NCBI GenBank assembly: GCA_963605535.1
Contig: CAVCXB010000181.1
Span: 1 to 5,981, forward strand
Source of the DNA: Anthropogastromicrobium chipingensis_A
GTDB lineage: Bacteria > Bacillota > Clostridia > Lachnospirales > Lachnospiraceae
Reading direction: 5' to 3'
Length of the DNA: 5,981 nucleotides
Position numbers and translations under genes: made by a program. Positions 1-5,981 of the stretch are shown piece by piece. The notes below the pieces were generated by a model, which had not been told where the DNA came from, ran no database searches, and saw nothing but the letters and a program-made list of their open reading frames with translations. Positions within the stretch are counted from its first letter, which is position 1, and each line of letters begins with the position of its first letter.

Positions 1-2
1 TC

Positions 3-1421
3 TTATCTGGTAACGATCTCTACCGGAACGTTTAAGATCTTTGCTACCTTTAAGATGGTATCAATATGTCTTCCAGTAGCAGCTGCCATATGGTGAGTCG
101 GGCCAGCCTCGCTCCAACGGTTTACAAACTCTCTTGCACCACAGGTGAAGCGTGTTCTCATATTGGTATCACCGAAGGAAAGGATCGGTCCCTCCTCATT
201 TACACCCTCTGCAACAACAAACTTAAAGTGTCCGTCCGCATCCTGGGTAATTGCCAAGTAGGTAACTGGGCCAGTGTATGGATAGAACTGAGTCAGATAG
301 CCGCCGCCAGTCTTTCCGTGGAATACCTTAACGATCTTCATGGTTGGCTTCTTTGCAGAGATGTCTGCGTCACCACTTCCAGAATGACCAATGATGCAGA
401 TGTCATCGTTGAAGTCGATGGAGTACATCTCGGAAAGCTGTCCGGTACCAGAGATGGTCTTTAAGATGCTCATTGCCATAGCAACCTTCATATCACCCTC
501 AACGGCACAAGCGGTTCCCTGCTTGATTAACATGGAGAATGCCGGGATCAGCATACTGTCAAGAACTCCAGCCTTGCCCTGTGCAAATCCATCATAGTGG
601 GATGCGATCAGTCCAAGATGCTCATCCTTAACCCATTTCTCGAATGCAACAACATACTTTGCCATATCCCAAACCTTCTCGATGGTGCCGCCGCCCTCGA
701 TCTCGAAGGTATCCAGAATATCCTGAGCCTTTGCGCGGATAGCTTCCTCATCGGTCACATCATCTGCGATTGCCCACATCTTCTCCCAGTCAAACTGCTT
801 GGTGTAAAGGAACATTCTGTTGTAAAGGTTTGTCTCATCAATATACAGATCCATCATACCCGGATACGGTCTTCCGATCTGTGCAATGTTGGTATCACGG
901 AATCTTCTTCTTACCTGAGCTGCCTTACACCAGTCTTCGATCTCTGCCTGAACAGCCGGATCTCCGCCCTCAACAACGCCAGTGATAACGGCATGTCTCT
1001 TTCCAGCTCTCTCAAGGTCTGCAACTGCCTCGCCTACAGCGCCGCATGCATAACCCTCGCCTAGCCAGGACGCGATATCGGTATGCTCGTAATCCAGAGC
1101 CTTCAGCTTCTGAACGTTTACTAAAACAACCGGAACATCCAGATCACGGATTGCCGGAAGCATGTTGTAGGAAGTTGCGTAGGTCAGCATCTGAAGAAAT
1201 ACCAGATCAACATCTGCTGCACGGAACTTGTCTCCTGCTTCCATAGCCTGCTCTTTTGTGGTAACCATTCCACCGTCAACGATGTCTACGGTATCCGGGA
1301 TGGTCTTCTTGAATGCTGCATACTGAGCCTCAAACTCCGGTACAAGTGACGGGAACTGCGGAAGATATGCACCTAAGGCGATGGAAAATACACCGACTCT
1401 TGCTTTTGTGTTTACTAACAT
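3..1421 (-). CDS. L-arabinose/L-fucose isomerase family protein (AraA-like ketol isomerase)
   Basis: A complete 472-residue cytoplasmic protein ending in a TAA stop at the window edge. It resembles the L-arabinose isomerase (AraA) fold family, which interconverts aldose and ketose sugars with a divalent metal such as Mn2+. The four residues that form the AraA active site can all be placed: Glu308 in CAVEGDMKVA, Glu331 in LSEMYSIDF, His346 in GHSGSGD and the His443-His444 pair in AGPTHHMAA. Their order and spacing are close to E. coli E306/E333/H350/H450. The N-terminal half (VGVFSIALGAYLPQ, then VDLVFLQMLTYATS) differs from classical AraA, and the protein is shorter than the roughly 500 residues of E. 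coli AraA, so the substrate may be another pentose or deoxysugar. The start was chosen at Met 1421 because a GGAGGA site lies 6 nt upstream; an in-frame ATG at 1439 overlaps that site and is unlikely. It is probably transcribed from its own promoter. The family call is firm; the substrate is unknown. Confidence 0.88.
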   Translation of the reverse strand: MLVNTKARVGVFSIALGAYLPQFPSLVPEFEAQYAAFKKTIPDTVDIVDGGMVTTKEQAMEAGDKFRAADVDLVFLQMLTYATSYNMLPAIRDLDVPVVLVNVQKLKALDYEHTDIASWLGEGYACGAVGEAVADLERAGKRHAVITGVVEGGDPAVQAEIEDWCKAAQVRRRFRDTNIAQIGRPYPGMMDLYIDETNLYNRMFLYTKQFDWEKMWAIADDVTDEEAIRAKAQDILDTFEIEGGGTIEKVWDMAKYVVAFEKWVKDEHLGLIASHYDGFAQGKAGVLDSMLIPAFSMLIKQGTACAVEGDMKVAMAMSILKTISGTGQLSEMYSIDFNDDICIIGHSGSGDADISAKKPTMKIVKVFHGKTGGGYLTQFYPYTGPVTYLAITQDADGHFKFVVAEGVNEEGPILSFGDTNMRTRFTCGAREFVNRWSEAGPTHHMAAATGRHIDTILKVAKILNVPVEIVTR

Positions 1422-1427
1422 AATGAA

Positions 1428-1433
1428 TCCTCC
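1428..1433 (-). promoter_or_regulatory. Ribosome binding site of the isomerase gene
   Basis: GGAGGA on the minus strand, 6 nt before the ATG at 1421. It decides the start: the alternative in-frame ATG at 1439, six codons upstream, lies 5' of this site and has no comparable purine-rich site of its own. Confidence 0.85.
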
Positions 1434-1452
1434 ATTCATTTACGTATATTTT

Positions 1453-1478
1453 TTGGCTTGCCGATTTTGTTTTGCCAA
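1453..1478 (-). repeat. Inverted repeat TTGGC-N16-GCCAA in the isomerase 5' leader
   Basis: The arms are at 1478-1474 and 1457-1453 on the minus strand, about 10 to 35 nt after the predicted transcription start. A direct repeat of GGCAA (1476-1472 and 1462-1458) lies in the same stretch. This could be an operator or a weak RNA hairpin. The 5-bp arms are short enough to arise by chance, and no known regulator site was recognised. Confidence 0.25.
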
Positions 1479-1495
1479 TCTCTAATTACAGCACT

Positions 1496-1524
1496 ATTAT
1501 ACAAAAGTAATGTGCCAAAAGCAA
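1496..1524 (-). promoter_or_regulatory. Sigma-A-type promoter of the isomerase gene
   Basis: On the minus strand, a -35-like TTGCTT (1524-1519) is followed by a 17-nt spacer and a perfect TATAAT -10 (1501-1496). Transcription would start near 1489, giving a leader of about 68 nt before the ATG at 1421. The -10 is a perfect match; the -35 matches only its first three bases (TTG), so an activator or upstream contacts may help. The -35 lies in the loop and 3' arm of the hairpin at 1509-1540. Confidence 0.6.
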
Positions 1525-1540
1525 TCACTTTCGGCACATT
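1502..1540 (-). terminator. Probable intrinsic terminator of the ABC exporter operon
   Basis: The minus-strand RNA can fold into a continuous 13-bp stem: AAUGUGCCGAAAG (1540-1528) pairs with CUUUUGGCACAUU (1521-1509) around a 6-nt loop, UGAUUG. It is followed by ACUUUUG, a short U-tract. One pair is G-U (1532 with 1517). On the plus strand that position becomes an A-C mismatch, so the fold favours minus-strand transcripts. It lies 60 nt beyond the stop of the second ABC gene. The short U-tract suggests incomplete termination. The same palindrome could instead act as an operator over the isomerase promoter. Confidence 0.55.
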
Positions 1541-1600
1541 TATCACCTTATTCCGACCCTTTTGGTCGCGAGCGTTTCTGTGAATGGGCGTCCTGTGAAC

Positions 1601-3391
1601 TCACATTTTTTCTAGAAACGCGTACTGGCTCATATACAGCTCCCTATAGCAGCCTCCTTTTGCCATCAGCTCGTCATGCGTTCCCTTCTCCAGGATATTT
1701 CCCTGATCAATATACATGATGCAGCTCGAACTCTTAATAGTAGAAAGACGATGAGCAATGATAAAGGAGGTTCGTCCCTTAAGAAGCTCCTGAAGACCCT
1801 TTTGAAGAAGCAACTCCGTCTCTGTATCAATGCTCGACGTTGCCTCATCGAGAATCAGAATCTTCGGATCTGCAAGAAGCGCTCTTGCAAAGGAAATCAG
1901 CTGACGCTGTCCTGCTGACAGACGGCTTCCGCGTTCATTCACCTGTGTCTGATAGCCATTTTCCATGCTCATGATAAAGTCGTGTGCGCAGACCGTCTTT
2001 GCTGCGCGAATGACTTCCTCATCACTCGCCGCTCTGTTTCCGTAACGGATGTTGTCCATGATGGTTCCGGAGAAAATAAAGCTGTCCTGCATCATAACGC
2101 CCATCTGCTTGCGAAGCGACTTGATCGTGACACTGTTAATGTCAATTCCATCGATTAAAATCTTACCGGAATCAATGTTGTAGAAACGGCTGATCAAATT
2201 GACGATCGTGGATTTTCCGGCTCCGGTTGGCCCTACGATTGCGAAGCTGTCTCCAACGTTTGCCTTAAAGTTTACATCATTTAAGATGCGCACACCAGGC
2301 TCGTAAGAGAACACGACATGCTGAAATTCCACTTCGCCCTTGATCGGCGGCATCTCAACAGCCCCCGGCGCATCCTTTACATTCACTAGTTCATCGATTG
2401 TCTCAAAAATTCTCTCCAGATAGGAGATTGCAGTCAGAAGTGAATTGTAGAAGGAAGCAAGCGTGTTAATCGGATTCCAGAACTGGCTGATATATGTAGT
2501 CAGTGCTGTCAGCGCACCGACACTGATGATATCACTGCCGCCCATAATCCAGTGAATGCCGACCCAGTACACAACTGCTGTCGCCAGAATCGAGATAAAC
2601 TGAACCGTCGGTCCAATCATAAAGTTGTATTTGATAACGCTCATCCATGCCTTACGGTAGCTTCCGCTCAGGTTATTAAAAATACCTAGGTTTTTATCTT
2701 CACGTACAAACGCCTGTGTGACACGCACACCGTTGATGCTCTCTGCAATATATGCATTCAGATTGGACTGCTTGTTGCTTGCCAGCTGCCAGCCCCGGCG
2801 CTGTTTTTTCTTGACAAAGAGTACTATGGCAAGAAGAATCGGCAGACCGCACATACAGATTAACGTCAGCGGTACGCTGTAGTAGAACATGAATCCTAAG
2901 ATAAAAAACAGCGAACAGCAATCCGTGATTGTGTTTACGATACCATTTGAAAGCAGATCACTGATATTGTTGACATAGTTTACGATACGCACCTGAATCT
3001 TTCCGTGAGGGCGGCTGTCGTAGTAGGAAAACGGAAGCTCCTCCAGATGAACAAACAACTCTCGCCGCAGTTCATGAATAATACCCTGTCCGATCTCGGA
3101 TGTCCACTTGATCTTGATGCGAAGAATATATGCTGTCGCAAGAATAATCACTGCTGCCAGTGCTGCCATCAAAAGGATTCCTTTTTTATCTTTGTTTGGG
3201 ATGTAAATATCCATAACACGCTGCATAAGCACCGGAATTACCATGCCAAGTGCAGAAGAAAAGAGCATCAAAAGAATGGTCATGATGAGCTTTTTGCGGT
3301 AACGGCCCACATAGCCAAACAGTCGCTGAATCTGCTTCATGTCAAATTTGGTTTCGAGTGTCTCATCTACGTCATATTTATTGCGTGCCAT
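1601..3391 (-). CDS. Heterodimeric ABC exporter subunit, permease-ATPase fusion (canonical Walker B half)
   Basis: A 596-residue half-transporter with six membrane segments (about 35-57, 71-90, 153-171, 173-193, 263-285 and 291-311) followed by a nucleotide-binding domain. Visible motifs are A-loop Tyr363, Walker A GPTGAGKS at 387-394, Q-loop Gln435, signature LSAGQ at 491-495, Walker B ILILDE with catalytic Glu516, and switch His547. The signature deviates from LSGGQ, and the X-loop reads VNERG rather than VGERG. The cytoplasmic loop that is usually GDLMSR reads GKIQVR (130-135). In TM287/288- and LmrCD-type pairs, an altered signature in this partner serves the degenerate site, while its own Glu drives hydrolysis at the other site. 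The start codon overlaps the upstream subunit's stop codon (TAATG), preceded by GGGGTGAG 5 nt before the ATG, so translation is probably coupled. The substrate (drug, peptide or lipid) cannot be inferred. Confidence 0.93.
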   Translation of the reverse strand: MARNKYDVDETLETKFDMKQIQRLFGYVGRYRKKLIMTILLMLFSSALGMVIPVLMQRVMDIYIPNKDKKGILLMAALAAVIILATAYILRIKIKWTSEIGQGIIHELRRELFVHLEELPFSYYDSRPHGKIQVRIVNYVNNISDLLSNGIVNTITDCCSLFFILGFMFYYSVPLTLICMCGLPILLAIVLFVKKKQRRGWQLASNKQSNLNAYIAESINGVRVTQAFVREDKNLGIFNNLSGSYRKAWMSVIKYNFMIGPTVQFISILATAVVYWVGIHWIMGGSDIISVGALTALTTYISQFWNPINTLASFYNSLLTAISYLERIFETIDELVNVKDAPGAVEMPPIKGEVEFQHVVFSYEPGVRILNDVNFKANVGDSFAIVGPTGAGKSTIVNLISRFYNIDSGKILIDGIDINSVTIKSLRKQMGVMMQDSFIFSGTIMDNIRYGNRAASDEEVIRAAKTVCAHDFIMSMENGYQTQVNERGSRLSAGQRQLISFARALLADPKILILDEATSSIDTETELLLQKGLQELLKGRTSFIIAHRLSTIKSSSCIMYIDQGNILEKGTHDELMAKGGCYRELYMSQYAFLEKM

Positions 3392-5157
3392 TATGCCTCA
3401 CCCCTTCCCTTTTCTGCGCGTACCTTCTTGAAACGATCAAACTCACCATATTGATGATGAAATACAGTAGAATAATATCCCTTCTTCGCAAGGAGTTCCT
3501 GATGCGTTCCCCTCTCTACGAGACGGCCATTATCCAGGACTAATATCTGATCCGCATTTATAATAGAAGAAATACGGTGTGCGATAATAAATACCGTGCG
3601 ATCTTTTGCCACCTTCTTTAACTCATTCTGAATCAGACTTTCTGTCTCCATATCAATCGCAGATGTCGTGTCATCCAGAATAATAATGGACGGATCCTTT
3701 AAAATGGCGCGCGCAAGCGAAATTCGCTGCTTCTGTCCGCCCGACAATCCCACACCGCGCTCACCGATAATCGTATCATATCCATCCGGCATCTCGCGGA
3801 TAAATTCATCTGCATTTGCAATCTTTGCTGCTGCCTCGACCTGCTCAAACGTGCAGTCCGGATTGCCGTAGGCGATATTTCCCTCAATTGTATCTGAGAA
3901 TAAGAAAACATCCTGCATCGCAATGCCGATATTTCCGCGAAGCGTCTGAAGGCTTAAGTTTCGCACATCAATGTCATCGACAAGCACACGGCCCTGATTG
4001 ACATCATAAAAACGACAGATTAAATTCACAAGCGATGACTTTCCAGAACCGGTCGCGCCAATGATTCCGACTGTCTGACCAGGCTCTACATGAAAGCTGA
4101 TATCCTTCAATACGGTGTCATCATTTGTGTAATAATTGACATGATCAAAGGTAACGCTTCCTTTCAGCTTTCCTTTTTCTACGACATGCTCTGGCTGCTT
4201 GATATTCGGCTCTGTCGTGTAGACCTTATAAATCTTCTCAATCGCAGTGAGAAAACGCTGCAAATCGTTGATAATCCATCCTGCCTGACGCAGTGGGCTG
4301 TTTAACATCCACAGATAACCATTGACCGTTACCATGTTTCCGATGGTCATCTCGCCGTCGATTACCATAAATCCGCCCATGATCATAAGGATGATGGTTA
4401 AGCACTGGGAAAGCACCTCAAACATCGGAATGTACTTCATCCAGATGGAGGATGCATTCAACTGTGCATCACGATAGCCGTCATTCTCTCGGTCAAACTT
4501 TTCAAGTTCATAATCTTCCTTTGCAAATGCCTTTACCACGCGATTTCCGGCGATCGTCTCCTGCGCAAATGCATTCAGACTGGAAAAGCAGTCTCGCACA
4601 CGGTCAAATGCCGGCTTGATATGGCTTCGTTGGCTAAGCGTCACGGTCAGCGTAAACGGCAGTACAATCAGCATACAGACTGCCATCTTGACGTTTACTG
4701 AAAAAATCATAACAAGCGCCATTAAAAATACCAAAATATTCTCAAAGCCAAAGTAAATCACGTGAGAAACCATATGGCGCACCGCATCCATATCACCTGT
4801 CTGTCTTGACATCAGATCTCCAGTGCGGTTTTTGTTGAAGAAGTTAAAGTCCTCTTTCATCAGCTTACGATATGCTTCTTCTCTCATATCGTAGACAAGT
4901 CCCTGACTGGATGACTCAAAGCACATCAAAAATGTAAATCGCAGCAGCGAGCGCACAAGCGTCACGCCAACCATGATAAGCAGCAGCATTCCAAGCTTTT
5001 CGTAATGCTGCCCCTCAATGACTTCATCCACAATCATACCGGAAATCTGCGGATTGATCAAAACCAAAAGTGATGTGACAAACACTAAGATCAATCCCAC
5101 GATCATTCTTACGCGGTACTTTTTCAGAAACGATAAAAACCAGCGTATTGGTCCCAT
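3391..5157 (-). CDS. Heterodimeric ABC exporter subunit, permease-ATPase fusion (degenerate Walker B half)
   Basis: A 588-residue half-transporter and first gene of the operon. Six membrane segments (about 18-40, 55-77, 133-153, 157-174, 245-266 and 272-293) precede the nucleotide-binding domain. Motifs, numbered from the chosen start, are NRTGDLMSR at 110-118, A-loop Tyr343, Walker A GATGSGKS at 367-374, Gln415, X-loop IGERG, canonical LSGGQ at 471-475, Walker B IIILDD with Asp496 where the catalytic Glu is expected, and switch His527. Asp at this place is the hallmark of the non-hydrolysing site in heterodimeric exporters such as LmrC and TM287, so this subunit should pair with the next gene's product in the cytoplasmic membrane. 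The start is set at 5157 because AGGAGG lies 8 nt upstream. An in-frame ATG at 5199 would add 14 charged residues, but its only possible sites are a GAGGGG 13 nt away and an AGCAGG directly abutting it. The family is certain; the substrate is unknown. Confidence 0.93.
   Translation of the reverse strand: MGPIRWFLSFLKKYRVRMIVGLILVFVTSLLVLINPQISGMIVDEVIEGQHYEKLGMLLLIMVGVTLVRSLLRFTFLMCFESSSQGLVYDMREEAYRKLMKEDFNFFNKNRTGDLMSRQTGDMDAVRHMVSHVIYFGFENILVFLMALVMIFSVNVKMAVCMLIVLPFTLTVTLSQRSHIKPAFDRVRDCFSSLNAFAQETIAGNRVVKAFAKEDYELEKFDRENDGYRDAQLNASSIWMKYIPMFEVLSQCLTIILMIMGGFMVIDGEMTIGNMVTVNGYLWMLNSPLRQAGWIINDLQRFLTAIEKIYKVYTTEPNIKQPEHVVEKGKLKGSVTFDHVNYYTNDDTVLKDISFHVEPGQTVGIIGATGSGKSSLVNLICRFYDVNQGRVLVDDIDVRNLSLQTLRGNIGIAMQDVFLFSDTIEGNIAYGNPDCTFEQVEAAAKIANADEFIREMPDGYDTIIGERGVGLSGGQKQRISLARAILKDPSIIILDDTTSAIDMETESLIQNELKKVAKDRTVFIIAHRISSIINADQILVLDNGRLVERGTHQELLAKKGYYSTVFHHQYGEFDRFKKVRAEKGRGEA
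3397..3404 (-). promoter_or_regulatory. Ribosome binding site and TAATG coupling junction between the ABC subunits
   Basis: GGGGTGAG on the minus strand, inside the last codons of the upstream subunit, lies 5 nt before the ATG at 3391. The upstream stop TAA (3393-3391) shares one base with that ATG. Such one-base overlaps favour re-initiation and near-equal synthesis of the two halves of an obligate dimer. Confidence 0.7.
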
Positions 5158-5161
5158 TTTT

Positions 5162-5171
5162 CCCTCCTCCT
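5162..5171 (-). promoter_or_regulatory. Ribosome binding site of the first ABC subunit
   Basis: AGGAGGAGGG on the minus strand, with the AGGAGG core 8 nt before the ATG at 5157. It is far stronger than anything at useful spacing before the in-frame ATG at 5199, so it sets the start at the later codon. Confidence 0.8.
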
Positions 5172-5214
5172 TTTCTAAAATGGTGACTTTTTCCTTCATC
5201 CTGCTGATCTGTCC

Positions 5215-5251
5215 CCTCGTGTTTGCGCGAGGTTCGCTTCATGCAAGCATG
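5215..5251 (-). other. Leader of the ABC operon with small inverted repeats
   Basis: The stretch ahead of the first ABC gene holds a CCTCG-N8-CGAGG hairpin (5232-5215) and a CATGC-TT-GCATG palindrome (5251-5240) on the minus strand. The hairpin would cover the GAGGGG that could serve the alternative start at 5199. Both structures are small. I see no riboswitch consensus, convincing leader peptide or U-tract, so a regulatory role is only a possibility. Confidence 0.25.
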
Positions 5252-5299
5252 CGATTTCTCGTCTCAGTTTACCAGGACGGCTCGCATGACGCGTGAACT

Positions 5300-5322
5300 G
5301 TAACAATCAAATTTCATGTTAC
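5300..5322. promoter_or_regulatory. Candidate operator, GTAACA-N11-TGTTAC
   Basis: A 23-bp inverted repeat with perfect 6-bp arms (5300-5305 and 5317-5322), plus two more symmetric A-T pairs flanking the centre. It lies in the divergent intergenic region, over the -10 and spacer of the best candidate promoter for the ABC operon. Size and position fit a dimeric repressor or activator site. The regulator that binds it is not known; the divergently encoded cupin protein is the nearest candidate. Confidence 0.45.
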
Positions 5323-5335
5323 TCGAATCTTTCAA
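5306..5335 (-). promoter_or_regulatory. Possible promoter of the ABC exporter operon
   Basis: On the minus strand, TTGAAA (5335-5330, five of six to the -35 consensus) is followed by an 18-nt spacer and TTTGAT (5311-5306, four of six to the -10). It would give a leader of about 140 nt. No better minus-strand promoter was found between the two divergent genes. The weak -10 and the overlapping inverted repeat suggest regulated expression. Confidence 0.35.
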
Positions 5336-5343
5336 AAATAAAA

Positions 5344-5372
5344 TGTACTTTTCTCGAAAAGTGATGTATAAT
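5344..5372 (+). promoter_or_regulatory. Promoter of the cupin/AraC-type regulator gene, with internal palindrome
   Basis: A perfect TATAAT -10 (5367-5372) lies 17 nt after a poor -35 (TGTACT, 5344-5349). Transcription would start near 5379, about 55 nt before the GTG start. Between the two boxes is the palindrome ACTTTTC-TC-GAAAAGT (5347-5362), placed where a bound protein would block or replace -35 contacts, as expected for an autoregulated gene. Confidence 0.5.
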
Positions 5373-5415
5373 AATCAAATCAGGTTTTATCGTTTTTTGT
5401 ACATTTAAAAATTTT

Positions 5416-5423
5416 GGAGGAGG
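5416..5423 (+). promoter_or_regulatory. Ribosome binding site of the cupin/AraC-type regulator
   Basis: GGAGGAGG, with 10 nt between its end and the GTG at 5434. It supports a GTG start: the first in-frame ATG lies 45 codons downstream, inside the cupin core. Confidence 0.75.
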
Positions 5424-5433
5424 CTTATTTACT

Positions 5434-5981
5434 GTGTGTGATACGTATGACATTACTTATTCTGACTTAAATCCAACCCTATATTTTGCCGGTAAACGCA
5501 CGGTGACAGAATCAAATTCTTCGCATACACATGATGCACCTGAACTTTTCATCGTGCTTTCTGGCGACATGGCAATCTGGCTGAATGGCACAACATTTCC
5601 GCTTTCATCCGGTGATATTATCTGTGTTCCACCTCATACCCCGCACCGAACTGTGATGACGGTTCGCGACAATCCTGCCATTTTATTCTTTACTTCATTC
5701 TCAAATTTTCACTTTAAGGGAATGGAGCCAAACTGTCTGGACTTTCCGGGAAGGACTCCAGTTCTGCACACAGATGGAATTGTACGGCAGGATATCACCA
5801 ATCTATGCCTGCGCATGATCTCTGAACGCTACAGCAATCAGGTTGGCCAATACTTTATGCAGAAGGCATATCTGACGCAGCTTCTTATGACCATTATCCG
5901 TCAAATCACCGTTCCGCCGAAGCAAAGCTGCTCACCGGTTACATTTGAGACGCATCATAAGACTTATGTAGTCAGCGAGAT
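5434..5981 (+). CDS. AraC-family-like transcriptional regulator, N-terminal cupin domain (3' end outside window)
   Basis: The open frame starts at GTG 5434 and runs off the window after 182 codons without a stop. Residues about 15-75 form a cupin of the AraC-binding type: His31-Thr-His33, Glu37 and Gly44 fit the cupin motif HxH-x3-E-x6-G, followed by LSSGDIICVPPHTPHR, where Gly60, Pro66/Pro67 and His71 fit the second cupin motif. Residues about 128-160 (LCLRMISERYSNQVGQYFMQ onward) look like the helical linker that precedes the two helix-turn-helix motifs in AraC/XylS regulators. Those motifs are not in the window, so the regulator call rests on the cupin, the linker and the typical length still missing (about 100 residues). 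The cupin probably senses a small molecule such as a sugar. The gene is divergent from the ABC operon and may control it, itself, or genes further downstream. A stand-alone cupin is possible but less likely. Confidence 0.75.
   Translation, partial: MCDTYDITYSDLNPTLYFAGKRTVTESNSSHTHDAPELFIVLSGDMAIWLNGTTFPLSSGDIICVPPHTPHRTVMTVRDNPAILFFTSFSNFHFKGMEPNCLDFPGRTPVLHTDGIVRQDITNLCLRMISERYSNQVGQYFMQKAYLTQLLMTIIRQITVPPKQSCSPVTFETHHKTYVVSE

Noticed and set aside
597..1064. A 155-codon open frame on the plus strand, antisense to the isomerase gene
   Set aside because: It lies wholly inside a well-supported gene, has no ribosome binding site that I could see, and its translation shows no recognisable domain. 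It is a shadow of the coding bias on the other strand.
1496..1520. A sigma-54-like promoter starting TTGGCACAT ahead of the isomerase gene
   Set aside because: The -24 element GG is present, but the required GC ten bases further on is TT. The sigma-A-type TATAAT fits better.
1554..1568. A CGACC-N5-GGTCG hairpin downstream of the second ABC gene, as its terminator
   Set aside because: Only 5 bp and not followed by a U-tract on either strand. The 13-bp hairpin at 1509-1540 is the better candidate.
1578..1599. A direct repeat of CTGTGAA after the second ABC gene
   Set aside because: Two 7-base copies, 15 bases apart, with no third copy and no link to a promoter or mobile element; compatible with chance.
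3005..3454. A 149-codon plus-strand open frame across the junction of the two ABC genes
   Set aside because: It is antisense to two clear ABC subunits. Its product is Cys- and His-rich without a motif pattern, as expected from reverse-complemented membrane-protein codons.
5024..5242. A 72-codon minus-strand frame starting at ATG 5242, upstream of and overlapping the first ABC gene, as a possible leader peptide
   Set aside because: There is no good ribosome binding site before it, it runs far into the ABC gene in another frame, and it has no regulatory codon runs or linked terminator.
1..5981. Mobile elements, CRISPR arrays, tRNA or rRNA genes, or a novel defence-type cluster
   Set aside because: No transposase or integrase frames, no regularly spaced repeats and no RNA-gene landmarks were seen. 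All long frames belong to known metabolic, transport or regulatory families.

Overview
This window looks like chromosomal DNA of a low-to-mid GC Firmicute, most likely a gut clostridium of the Lachnospiraceae type. That placement is an inference from protein style, the strong GGAGG-type ribosome binding sites, sigma-A-like TATAAT boxes and AT-rich intergenic DNA. No marker gene fixes the taxon.

Layout: three complete genes lie on the minus strand and one gene cut by the window edge lies on the plus strand. Read in the direction of minus-strand transcription, they are: (i) a two-gene operon (about 5157 down to 1601) encoding the two halves of a heterodimeric type IV ABC exporter, joined by a TAATG stop/start overlap; (ii) a 13-bp hairpin (1540-1509) that probably ends this operon and is interleaved with a new promoter (1524-1496); (iii) a monocistronic-looking gene (1421-3) for a divergent L-arabinose/L-fucose isomerase family enzyme that keeps all four AraA-type metal/active-site residues. 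Divergent from the ABC operon, a GTG-started gene (5434 to the window end) encodes the cupin sensor half of what is probably an AraC-family regulator; its DNA-binding half lies outside the window.

How the parts may work together: the exporter has the asymmetric ATP-site design known from TM287/288 and LmrCD. The upstream subunit has Asp instead of the catalytic Glu, and the downstream subunit has LSAGQ instead of LSGGQ, so the two changes fall on the same composite site. The divergent regulator shares a 276-bp intergenic region with the operon. That region holds a GTAACA-N11-TGTTAC inverted repeat over the best candidate operon promoter and a second palindrome inside the regulator's own promoter. 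Control of the exporter by the regulator is plausible but unproven. The isomerase seems to be a separate transcription unit, and its sugar cannot be read from this window.

I did not find a previously undescribed multi-gene system here. The most interesting items are the terminator/promoter overlap before the isomerase, the split degenerate ATP site, the intergenic inverted repeats, and the unassigned isomerase-family enzyme. There is no sign of mobile elements, CRISPR, tRNA or rRNA.
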